Below are positions 46,008 through 55,562 of a DNA stretch of 64,000 bases, one piece after another (positions within the stretch are counted from its first letter, which is position 1; each line of letters starts with the position of its first letter). The stretch is from NCBI GenBank assembly GCA_010015655.1, contig ML976666.1:238153-302152 (forward strand). The letters are read 5' to 3'. The DNA comes from Bimuria novae-zelandiae CBS 107.79 (taxonomy: Eukaryota > Ascomycota > Dothideomycetes > Pleosporales > Didymosphaeriaceae). Made by a program: the position numbers and the translations under genes. The notes beneath the pieces are model-generated. The model worked only from the letters and a program-made list of their open reading frames with translations. It ran no database searches and was not told where the DNA came from.

Positions 46008-49000
46008 ATGGATGGCCTTTCTGGAGCGGCAAGCGTGATAGCCGTCGTCGACATATCCGCCAAGGTCGCGTCGCTCTGCTTCCAGTACTCAGTCGCCGTT
46101 AAGGACGCAAAGAGGGACATCGGACGCCTCCAACAAAAGGTGACCGATATCAAGAATGTCCTCGAGAAGCTTCAACAGCTTTTAGATAAGCAAGAGAAGT
46201 CGCAGCTCTCTACTACACGCAAGATAGAGGACTCTCTAAAAGAATGCCACCAGCAATTGCAAGGGCTCAAGGCGCAACTTGAGCCTAGCCGAGGCCGTAG
46301 AGCGATGCAGCGGGTTGGTGTCCGAGCTCTGAAATGGCCCTTCACTAGCAAGCAGGTGGAGAAGATAGTCGTTAGTCTTGAGCAGTACGAGCACACTTTC
46401 TGCCTTACGCTCCAAGTCGATCAAACGTAAGTTATAGCGTTTAACAGCGCAAGCAAAGTCTAATAATTAATCTGTATAGAGAGCTTATCCTTGGTGTTAA
46501 TCACAAGTTAAACCTTGTCAACACGAAAACCGACACGCTCCTATCGAAGATTGATGTAACCAGACTGCCTACCGCCGAAGGCGCTTCCTTCGACTCGCGC
46601 ATGGAAGAACATAATTCGACATGCCTCCCGAACACACGCACTGAGTTGCTGCGTCACATACAAGGCTGGGCAAGCGACAAAAACAGCAAACCTATATTCT
46701 GGCTGAATGGCGCGGCAGGAACGGAAAAGTCTACGATTGCGCGTACCGTTGCGCGGGCCTTCGCCGAACAACAACAACTAGGAGCCAGCTTCTTTTTCAA
46801 GAGAGGCGAGGGGGAGCGCGGCAACGCTACTCGATTCTTCACCACAATTGCTACACAGCTGGCTCATCGTGTATCGGAGTTAGGACCTGGAATCAAGAAG
46901 GCGATTGAAGCTGATCCAGCCATATCCGAGAAGACTCTGAAGGATCAATTCGAGAAGCTGATCCTCCATCCGCTCTTAGACATAGCACATCTACCAGCCT
47001 TGGTACTACTAATCGTAATAGACGCGTTGGATGAATGCGAGCCAGACAATGACATACGACTAGTCCTCCAGCTCCTTTCGCGAACGAGGGATCTTAAGTC
47101 AGTATTATTACGGGTTTTCGTAACAAGCCGACCAGAACTGCACATCCGCCTGGGATTTAAACAATTGCCTAACGGCACATTCCAAGACCTAATCCTGCAC
47201 CAAGTTGCAAAACAAACGATTCAACACGACATACGCGTCTATTTCGAGCATGAACTGGGACGAGTACGGGAAGAACGATCGTTGTCTTCAGGCTGGCCGA
47301 GACAGGATCAAGTCGAAGCGCTAGTGGGACAAGCAGTGCCACTGTTCATCTTCGCTGCTACAGCGTGTCGATACATTGGCGATCGGCGTGATAATCCCAA
47401 AAAGCGCCTAGAGATCATCTTGGGTTATCGGAAGGCGAAAGTCTCGAAACTCGACGCGACCTATCTCCCTATCCTTAATCAGCTGTTTGACGAAGAGGAT
47501 GAGGAAGACAGAGAGAGATGGGCATGCGAGTTTCGGGATATTGTGGGGAGCATAGTGGTTCTAGAGACTCCACTTTCCACCGCATCGCTTGCTCGCCTCC
47601 TTAATATATCCAAGGATGACGTCAGTTGCCGACTAGATTCCTTACACTCTGTTCTAAGTATACCAGACCGCGATGATATACCTGTACGGCTCCTACACCT
47701 GTCGTTCCGCGAATTCCTCGTCGATGCGTCGAAGAAGGAGAAGAGCCCGTTCTGGGTGGATGAGAGAGCGAGACACGAGAGGTTAGCGTCTCATTGCCTT
47801 CAACTCATGTCCGGCACAGACGGCCTACGACAGAACATGTGCGACTTACAGCCTGGGAATTTAAGAGGCGAGGTAGATGAAGGAAGGATTACGAGCCATC
47901 TATCGCCCGAATTGCAGTACGCTTGCCGTTACTGGGTATATCATCTTAAGCAGAGCCAGCGCTACGTTGGCGACAAGGCTACTGCAGATACGTTCCTCCA
48001 TAAACACTTCCTTCACTGGCTTGAAGCGATGAGTCTAATCGGAGATACGAACAAATGCGTTTCCTTGCTAGAAACACTTTCTACGTTAGTAGAGGTAAGG
48101 CTTCAACTTTTTTCTAACGCTGTATTACACTAACATGCAATACAGGTATCAAATAGTGCTCTTTCTGCATTTCTCCAAGACGCTCGACGATTTACTCTTC
48201 GATTTCGACATATACTCTATGATGCTCCTCTACAAATATATTCCTCAGCTCTTGCATTTGCCCCAGAAGCAAGTATAGTACGGAAAGCTTTCGTAGACGA
48301 AATGCCAGGGTGGATTAAGTCATTGTCAAAGAGGGAAGACGACTGGGATGCTTGCCGCAGCGTGCTCGAGGGCCATACCTCCTTCGTCAACGCCGTCGCC
48401 TTCTCGCCAGACGGCCAGCTGGTCGCGTCCGCCTCTTACGACAACACGGTGCGGGTGTGGGAGGCGGCGACGGGGTCGTGCCGCAGCGTGCTCGAGGGCC
48501 ATACCGACTCCGTCAACGCCGTCGCCTTCTCGCCAGACGGCCAGCTGGTCGCGTCCGCCTCGGGCGACAAGACGGTGCGGGTGTGGGAGGCGGCGACGGG
48601 GTCGTGCCGCAGCGTGCTCGAGGGCCATACCGACTCCGTCAACGCCGTCGCCTTCTCGCCAGACGGCCAGCTGGTCGCGTCCGCCTCGTGCGACAAGACG
48701 GTGCGGGTGTGGGAGGCGGCGACGGGGTCGTGCCGCAGCGTGCTCGAGGGCCATACCTACTCCGTCAAGGCCGTCGCCTTCTCGCCAGACGGCCAGTATA
48801 TCCAAACAGATCGCGGTGATATTCCCTTGCATGTTCCTACTACGCCATCGCCCTCGTTCCAAAGAGCGCAGCCGTCTTATGTCTTTGTACAAGACTATTG
48901 GATTTCTTTAAAGCAACAGCGGTTGCTATGGCTTCCTTCTGGATATCGACCGACTTGCACTGCAGTCAACAGAAACGCAGTCTTTTTAGGGCATTCTTCG

Positions 49001-49033
49001 GGCTGTACTACGTTCCTTAAATTTCATACATAG
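46008..49033 (+). CDS. NLR-type STAND protein: HeLo-like N-terminus, NACHT, WD40 repeats
   Basis: Likely a fungal nonself-recognition or cell-death receptor. Exons 46008-46426, 46480-48094 and 48146-49033, with introns of 53 and 51 nt, give 973 residues. Residues 1-140 ([20 protein letters not shown]...) form a helical HeLo-like/'fungal STAND N-terminal' domain, the presumed effector. NACHT follows: Walker A is GAAGTEKST (residues 218-226), with Glu222 where Gly is invariant; Walker B is [20 protein letters not shown] and [11 protein letters not shown] also match the NACHT family. Residues about 660-705 ([15 protein letters not shown]) are the usual linker. Then come three full and one truncated WD40 repeat of 42 residues. 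The C-terminal cap ([10 protein letters not shown]...[12 protein letters not shown]...[11 protein letters not shown]) is also family-typical, so the gene is complete. It lies within element C. Confidence 0.88.
48353..48796 (+). repeat. Near-identical 126-bp tandem WD40 repeats
   Basis: Units begin at 48353, 48479, 48605 and 48731; the fourth is truncated at 48796. Differences are confined to a few codons: the two residues after GHT (SF, DS, DS, YS), the residues after ASAS (YDN, GDK, CDK), and one Asn/Lys change in unit 4. The rest is identical at the DNA level. Confidence 0.95.
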
Positions 49034-49709
49034 GCCTTGTACACACTCTCTTTTATCTTATTATATATTTCTTTTCTAATCTCTATTTCATAGAGGGGGC
49101 CGGGGAGCAGCAAGTATTTATGTTATAAGAGGGACATCTAGAATCTTCTATGCTTATTAATATAACCTTCTATGACCATGAACGTGGCGACAGAAAACGC
49201 ACAAGACACAAGCGGCAATGCACACAGCCTAGCAGCTAAAAATAGTCAGCACGTGACTATTCATAGACGCATCTAGAAGAGTGCCTCACAGTTAGATACA
49301 GCATTAAATATAATACATATCGCTTATTATCTAGCGTATTATTATATAAACACACTAACCCCTTATACTAAGATATCCTTAATACTACTTTATATAGATA
49401 AATTTAAAGCGCATGTTCCTAGTAGATAAGCTTTTTTAAATTATAGAAATATCTTTTCTTATAACGGGGCTATTATTTAAATACTTTAAAATTTAAAAAG
49501 ATATTAATAGCTATTATGTAGCATAGGTGCAAACCTAAAATTATTTTAAATACTATAAATAAAATAATTAATAGTATAACTAAAACTATTATTTTTTTCG
49601 TACTATAGACTAGTTCCTAGAAGAAAAATATTTAAAGAAAAATAATACATTAACTATAGCTTAATACCGTCGCGAGGAAAGAAGTTAAGATGCCTAAATA
49701 ATATGTTCA
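49034..49709. other. 3' region of the NLR gene and AT-rich tract
   Basis: The first 250 bases are probably the 3' UTR. From about 49,300 to 49,700 the DNA is AT-rich with many TA steps and no CA-rich stretches, consistent with RIP of a repeat. I cannot read a transposase in it. Confidence 0.4.
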
Positions 49710-49749
49710 TCTCGGCGCGGGGTGTTTCTCGACCCGCAGTGAGGGACGT
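49710..49749 (-). repeat. Right inverted repeat of element C
   Basis: Reverse complement of 45130-45169 with one mismatch, followed by TA. Confidence 0.9.
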
Positions 49750-50411
49750 TATGGATAATCGAACGATAGACATACGTTCGGCAATTGCCTGCTTTATATA
49801 TTTTTCTTCAGCACCTCTGGTTTACGCTATGTCACGACAAGATCACTCAAGATGCACTATTACGGAATATTAGACGAGCGGACAGCTCGTCACGGTAAAG
49901 GCAGTCACACGTCTGATCCCAGTTATATACTTCTCTCGCAAAGTTCCAGTACACATGCAGCATCCAAATTGCACATGTGTTGAAGATGGACGATGGCATA
50001 GTTTGCAGGACACGGCTGGCTCGGAACTTTGAGTAAGTGTGGCCTAGCATTGTAAGGACACAAGGTTTTCACGCCTGAGACGCGTTCATAAAGTGTAATT
50101 TCATAACGCGAAAAGTAAGGCCATTATTAACGAACGTTTTAGGAAGGCGACGCGTCGTTTTTTTTTTCACCACAATTCACAGAACTGCTATGCTACCGTA
50201 ATACTCAAGCCCATAGCGTACTTCTCCCAAAGTCTTTGCCTAGAGCACACTCAACAGAGAGCCACATCCAGAACAAAAAAATTCAATTATCAGCTTTCCA
50301 CCTCCTCTCCGGATCGAACTTATACTTTGGACCAAACCGTCATCTAACAGCTCGATTCAGAATGTCCAGCTTCGAAATTTTTCGTTTCCAGGTTTGACGA
50401 ACCTCCTTGAC
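49750..50411. other. Intergenic region right of element C
   Basis: About 660 bp with a T-run at about 50,158-50,167 and an imperfect palindrome cgaacg...cgttcg at about 49,760-49,780. No gene is recognised. Confidence 0.4.
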
Positions 50412-50714
50412 TTAGCCAATGCCTTCAATGAAGTGCGAGAAGTCTTGAAGTTCTTGGCTCTCGCAATCGCTCACATGGGCATGGACCCATCTCCATACGC
50501 TCTGAAAGACTTTTAGAACGGCCACCTGAGCCTGTATCCTCCTGGCAGCTCCATTATAATAGCTTTGGGAACCTTCCGAGACAATCACTTTGCTGATTTT
50601 GAAGGTGCCGTGCGTGGGAAGCTGAATTTCGATTTCCCCACTACACTTTCGATGGCGCACGATGATGCTGGAGTCATCCAAGTGAAGCAGTGGCTCGTCG
50701 AGTGCGCATGCCAT
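50412..50714 (-). pseudogene. BTB/POZ-domain fragment
   Basis: A 100-codon open frame. GTFKISKVIVSEGSQSYY and then FQSVWRWVHAHVSDCESQELQDFSHFIEGIG follow fungal BTB domains, in which a buried 'F.V.K..l...S.yF' is followed by 'F..vl.WvYt.dY......' and a helix. The acidic/proline loop between them is shortened and altered. The frame stops in the last helix and continues after the TAA with further coding-like sequence, so this is probably a decayed gene. It is antisense to, and partly overlaps, an open frame leading into the RING locus. Confidence 0.45.
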
Positions 50715-50843
50715 CCTCTCGCAGACCCAGGGAACGTTCTGCGTCCCAAGCTGGCTGACTTTCGTGCTCCTCAGGCCGAGCTCGGGACAATGCCGCCTCC
50801 AGATCTCACATCTGCCGAAGTGGTTGAGAACTCTTGTTGAGAA

Positions 50844-51929
50844 TTGGCACGAGCTTTGTTGTTACTCGATGAACACTGCCAGGTTCGTGGAATTCCAGCT
50901 CGCGAAGAGGAATCATTACACATCCTCCGCGAATTCATGCGCCTTGCCATGCACTGTAGGCAGGTGTGGCGCAAGTGCGGTCCTGAACAGTGGGACTTCG
51001 CGCGAGACGGCGTCCCTTCCCTGAGTGAAGAGGCCCAATATGCCGGTCTGATGGCAGTTAGCGCTGCCTGGCGCTGCATGATCGAGAACCCGTTCTCTGA
51101 GGCTCTTTTCCACATTCGCCGCATCTTGGCGAAGTGCGATATGATCTATGCTGCAAGTCATTTTCTTGCCTTCCCCCAGCAGCCTCTCAATTTACCATAC
51201 TCTGATTTCATGAGCATGGATCGATTGACGCAGCACTTCGTCATGGCGGTGCAGCATACTGCAGAGGATGAGGATCTTGGCCGATTCCATGCATTGCGGA
51301 CGACGCGCCTCGGTGATCCGTTCACCGGGCCCTACCTTCCACACCATGCGCCATCACTCAACGAACTTGAGGTTCACCGCCAACCCAACGGCGCTGCCTA
51401 CGTAGTGACTGGACTTCCCTGCCCAGACTTACTACTTCTGCCAGACGAGGCCGACATCATCCTGCCAGTATCCCATGCCACAGAATCCGAACTTCAAGAT
51501 CACGGAAGCGAGTTCAGTGCCCTCATAGACCTGTTCTTCGCCGATGAGGCCGATTCAGAAAACTCTGAATTCGAGGATGACAACTCCTCAAACCCCGACA
51601 TGGTTCCCCTGGATGAGGAAGATCGTGGAGTGTACCAGACTGAATACTCGGTCGCGATGCCTCCCAAGCTTATCGCGACAGGCCCAGCATACGACCCGCG
51701 TAGATTCGGCAAGCTAATTCTGTTGTCTGAAATCACTCCAGAGGACGCGTGCGCCGTTTGCACGTGCGGGTTCGCCACTGACGACAACAAGAATTGCATC
51801 CACTTGCCATGTCAGCACATCATCCATTTCACGGAATTGGATGATCTTGTGAACGGTGCTTACTGGATAAAGGAGGTCGGCTGTCCCTTGTGCCGGCACT
51901 TCATCTGCCTGCCGCGTCCCACTCAATAG
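50844..51929 (+). CDS. RING-finger-like protein, 5' end unclear
   Basis: An open frame of about 361 codons whose first ATG is at 50937 (331 residues from there). The C-terminal 60 residues form a RING-like zinc finger: CAVCTCGF, a spacer, CIHLPCQHIIH, then GCPLCRHF. This suggests an E3 ubiquitin ligase or related role. Upstream the frame stays open to 50565 apart from one TGA at 50838-50840, so the gene may have lost its 5' part or may use an intron there (a gtggtt...ccag candidate at about 50,819-50,881). The middle part has no recognised domain; an acidic stretch (DEADSENSEFEDDNSS) precedes the RING. Possibly a decayed relative of the next locus. Confidence 0.55.
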   Translation: MARALLLLDEHCQVRGIPAREEESLHILREFMRLAMHCRQVWRKCGPEQWDFARDGVPSLSEEAQYAGLMAVSAAWRCMIENPFSEALFHIRRILAKCDMIYAASHFLAFPQQPLNLPYSDFMSMDRLTQHFVMAVQHTAEDEDLGRFHALRTTRLGDPFTGPYLPHHAPSLNELEVHRQPNGAAYVVTGLPCPDLLLLPDEADIILPVSHATESELQDHGSEFSALIDLFFADEADSENSEFEDDNSSNPDMVPLDEEDRGVYQTEYSVAMPPKLIATGPAYDPRRFGKLILLSEITPEDACAVCTCGFATDDNKNCIHLPCQHIIHFTELDDLVNGAYWIKEVGCPLCRHFICLPRPTQ

Positions 51930-52692
51930 GTCCAGTAGCCCGTCCAGCAGCAGGCTTCACAACAGGATCCGGACGATGATGAGATAGACGTTGATTAGGC
52001 GATTTGCACCCATCCATGGTGAGTTGGTCTTGATCTCATAATCCATCACTTTCTGTGGCAAATCCAGCCTTGAACCTTTCACGAGAAGAAACTTTTCTTT
52101 CCTTTTGGATCCATTCCAAGCTTTCATCTTGTCGATATCGATGTAAAACTCTCATTACCCCATATTTTTCAACCCTGTTCAATCTAATAATTGACTTACC
52201 TCATAATTTCAAAGCCCATGCTCCCATCATTTCCAACTGTTTCGTGAAGATCACTTCCTTTCCGTATACTCTGTGCATATCATCGAGGCTAATTTTGCAT
52301 CTTTTAGTTTATCAGTGGGTACGTTAGCACATGCGGAGAAAAAGCTCTTCATTAGATCACTCCAAATCCACAATCCACATTGCTCATGACCATGGCGACC
52401 ACCCACGCCGTCAATCTTCCATCGCTGGACTATACAACATCACCCTTAGACTGAGCACTCGATCCGACATCTTTGCCGTTCAACATTGTGTATATAGAAT
52501 TTGGCAAGTGATTCCACTATGTGCAGCGTTAGCCAGCATATCATATGGCGCGAGTAGATACTTAACCGCGCATGCTCTCATCGACCAGAAGATTCAACGG
52601 ACAACCATTGAAGCCGACATTCAAGATCTTTCAGAACCTTCAACCAACAACTTTTCAAAAAGACTTCCCATTCGAATCTTCACTCGAGCAAG
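51930..52692. other. Region between the two RING loci
   Basis: About 760 bp. A frame at 52331-52741 (+) is open but has no motif and overlaps the start of the next locus. I call no gene. Confidence 0.35.
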
Positions 52693-54254
52693 ATGTCTTC
52701 GAACGGAATCTCCATTCCGCCATTCTACATTCCGGCCCTGACCGCCCTTCTGGAGCGGTTCGCATTCAACTATGAGCGTACCCGAGCCGTCTTCCGGCTG
52801 CTCGATATCCAATTCTGCCATACACAGAGTGTATGGTATTCTGAACCAAGCACTTACAGAGAAGAGCTCTTTTGGTCCGATGTCTTTGATACTGAGATTT
52901 TCGAGGACCTGGATGAGTTCCACACCACCTCTACCCCAGATGGTGAGTTGCGTGCCGAAAACAAGATCACAGACGAAATCGTCAGGGAAGCTTGGCTAGA
53001 ACATCGGGAAGAGTTCTTAGAATCTTTGCGCGATCAAATACCAATGGAGCATCTTGTGGCCCTTGCTGGCCTTGCTGGAGGTGAATGCGAATCGCCAATG
53101 CTACAGCAGTAGCTCATCTGCTGCGCTTTCCCAGGAGACGACGAGGAGGATGAGGACACATCGGCGGTTAAGGAATACTTCGTGAATTATACTGAGTGGC
53201 CCCAGTGTCGCACGGCCGAGGTCGAACTCCCCGATGCTCCAGAACCTCCGGTAGGTTACAACCGATCCCTGACCCAGCTCTTACAAAATCTGGCCACTGA
53301 TACCCAGCAGGGCACTGGCTCTGCTGTTTGCAGCGTAATGGATGTGGGCCACGTCCTCAAAGAAGTGTTCTTTCTCGTACACCATGCACGTTTAGCTATC
53401 ACTACTTGCATGGAAGACGAGTGCTTCTGGGACGTAGAATATTCTGTGGATGAATTTGACCCCATTGGTGGTCTGAAGTGTCGCATTGTGAACATTATCA
53501 TGGGCCCGTATCAGAATCGGCTTGGTGACCCGAACTCCCTAGTTCCAGAGCACGTTCGACGCGTCTTGGCTAGCGGTCTTCCCGTATCCACTGCCTTCAA
53601 TGCGTTGCCCGGTTTGGATGAACATTTCCGACCAGGTTCAGTGAGCCAGAAAGATCGAGAGTGGCTCGGTAATCTGGAGGTAACCGCGGGCCAAGAGATC
53701 CTCAAGGGCGCCCCCGTTCATCTGAACCACATGCTTTTTGGTGAGGGTATCAAGATGTTTCTTCTCAAGACCGCCCCTCATTTAGGGAAACTCTTGGAGG
53801 TTTTTCGTCCCGACAACTAGGAATCCCATTTGAATGATGAGTACTTCCTGCAGGATCTCCAGCAATCTATCGGTGATTTCTCTCCTCACACCTTGGATAC
53901 CTCACTGGACACTGAGTTCGTCGCCTGGTACTGCTACGACTTCAATCGCGAGGACCCGGATGAGGAGGCACTTCTAGCCGGGGATGGAGATTCCGACGAT
54001 GACAACATGCCCAATGTAGAACTCGTCAAGTGAGTTCTAGAGCCAAATTCGAGCGCGAGGACACTTGCTCCATCTGCTTGGACAATTTTGCTAACTCGCA
54101 GGATAATTGTATGAAGCTTAATAAGTGCGCGCACAAGTTTCATGACGCATGTCTCTTCGAGTGGATCAACGGGGCGTACAAGTCTGGCCTTGTCGTTTGC
54201 CCGTTCTGCCGCACCGAGATGTGTGCTGCGCGACCATACGTCAGTGTGCCGTAA
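52693..54254 (+). pseudogene. RING-finger protein pseudogene with three breaks
   Basis: It starts with ATG in good context (gcaagATGTC) and stays in one frame to 54033, interrupted only by TAG at 53110-53112 (after MLQQ) and TAG at 53818-53820 (after FRPDN). The first fits CAG to TAG. Coding-like sequence continues without change on both sides. At about 54,030 the frame shifts and a RING-H2 finger follows (DTCSICLDNFA, KCAHKFHDACLFEWI, VCPFCRTEMC) to the stop at 54252-54254. The body (about 440 codons) has no recognised domain. RING-H2 proteins are normally E3 ligases. No intron with good signals removes the stops, so decay is the simplest reading. Confidence 0.6.
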
Positions 54255-55094
54255 ACGTAGCGGCGCGTCGCGTGTTTCTGTCAAAGATGGAAGCGCTGAG
54301 TAGCAAATGCCCTACAGGCCGCACCGAACCATTCAAGCATCAGACGCGGCTCTGGTCATTTGGCTTGTATTTTTCTGTTGTCTCACTGTCACGCCTTACT
54401 GTGTGATGAAACTTAGGCTATCAATTCCCTTATATTAGGCTGTAGCCCTACACCGAGTTTGTAGTATCAAATTATTCCCAGTTTTCAACGTACGTTCTTA
54501 CTATGCAGTCCACCATGTAACCTTGCGCCCGATTTGGGGAGTTGAATCGCTTACCATTGCACGTTGTACAAGCCAACCACCGACGATAATCCTACAAGCT
54601 TGTATTCGAGCCTCCCGTTTAGATCAAATCACACCATTTAATTGAATTATCATCCCTCCAAGCAATTGCAAGTTCCACGCTTCGCATCGTACTCCCCGAG
54701 TGTTAGCCAGACTCCTCTTGCGCCGCGACTTAATCTCTCAATCATAGTCGGCTCCGCATGGTCAGCCCTGCCTTCTTTTGTGATTTATTGTGAGACGTCT
54801 CTTCTTAATGAAAAATTGAAGTATTGCAAAGAGTGGCCGTACACACTCTGAGAAGTGCCGGTATGATTGTCTTATGGGAGCACTGTATATGTAGGATGAG
54901 AATATTAACGTGCGACGTGAGACGGGCTACTCAGGGTAGCTGAAGGAAAGAGCAGTGGTGGTATGTACTCGGGTCCAAAACTCCATCCAGGCGTCAGAGT
55001 TATTATAAAGGTTCGCCGTGACGGAGCTTTGCATGCAGCACATTCGAACAACAACTTACAGCATATCAACGAACACGAGATATATAAATCCAAG
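54255..55094. other. Intergenic region upstream of the small secreted protein
   Basis: About 840 bp. A TATA-like ttattataaagg lies near 55,000-55,012, about 90 bp before the next ATG. No gene is seen. Confidence 0.4.
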
Positions 55095-55562
55095 ATGCAT
55101 TTCCAACGCTCTTCATTAATTACGCTTGCTTCCTTGGCCTCTGTCATGGCTGCACCAGCTACCCCAAGCTCCGGGCTCTTCCTCTGTAGGCACCCCGACT
55201 TCGTCGAGTGCTACAAGTATACTCAACCTTGGGGCGTATGCAGTAAGTGCTTGCCACTGGGACTTAATGACTTGGCCGAAGGCTGACCAGAAGCGCAGCA
55301 ACCATAACCGATGGCTTTCCAAACAGAGACGGTTGTGGCGTCACATCTGGCAAACCCGAATCTGGAAATTGGTGCACGCTTTATGAGTATGCAGCTTTAA
55401 TGGAGCTATCGGATGCAATACGAGAAAATTGCTAACCACTTTCATAGGAATGAAGGCTGCACTGGAGCGGAGCTGCAGCTCTACCCCTTGGATGGAATCT
55501 CTGACTTCCGCCGGGCTGGGTGGGACGATCGGGCCAAGAGCTTCAATTGTGCTCTTATCTAG
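55095..55562 (+). CDS. Small secreted cysteine-rich protein, crystallin-like pattern
   Basis: Three exons, 55095-55242, 55329-55386 and 55448-55562, with introns of 86 and 61 nt (GTAAGT donor/cagag acceptor; GTATGC donor, gctaac branch site, catag acceptor), give 106 residues; none of the exons is convincing alone. Residues 1-20 are a signal peptide (LITLASLASVMAAPA). Seven Cys follow at 31, 39, 49, 52, 65, 73 and 103. The C-terminal half, with LYENEGCTG, then LDGISDF and GWDDRAKSFNC, resembles one Greek-key unit of beta/gamma-crystallin-type secreted proteins (the 'G.nD.aSS..v' end). Secreted proteins of this size are candidate effectors or antimicrobial proteins, but no function is shown. 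Confidence 0.65.

Larger units (their letters stand above)
45130..49749. mobile_element. Element C: TIR-bounded segment carrying an NLR gene
   Basis: A 40-bp sequence starting acgtccctcactgc at 45130 is repeated in inverted orientation at 49710-49749 with a single mismatch. The dinucleotide TA lies immediately outside both copies (45128-45129 and 49750-49751), the duplication typical of Tc1/mariner-type insertion. The 4,620-bp interval contains the complete NACHT-WD40 gene, a 197-bp MITE-like repeat, and about 400 bp of AT-rich DNA next to the right end (about 49,300-49,700). No transposase is recognisable, so if this is a transposon it is non-autonomous. An alternative is two solo copies of a short repeat in opposite orientation on either side of the gene. 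Confidence 0.6.

Noticed and set aside
48326..48911. Overlapping frames on both strands in the WD40 block
   Set aside because: They arise because 126 bp is divisible by three, so every frame of the repeat stays open. The WD40 frame matches the family and continues from the NACHT exon.
50565..50840. Forward 91-codon frame before the RING gene as a separate gene
   Set aside because: It overlaps the BTB-like frame on the other strand and has no motif of its own; at most it is the damaged 5' part of the RING locus.
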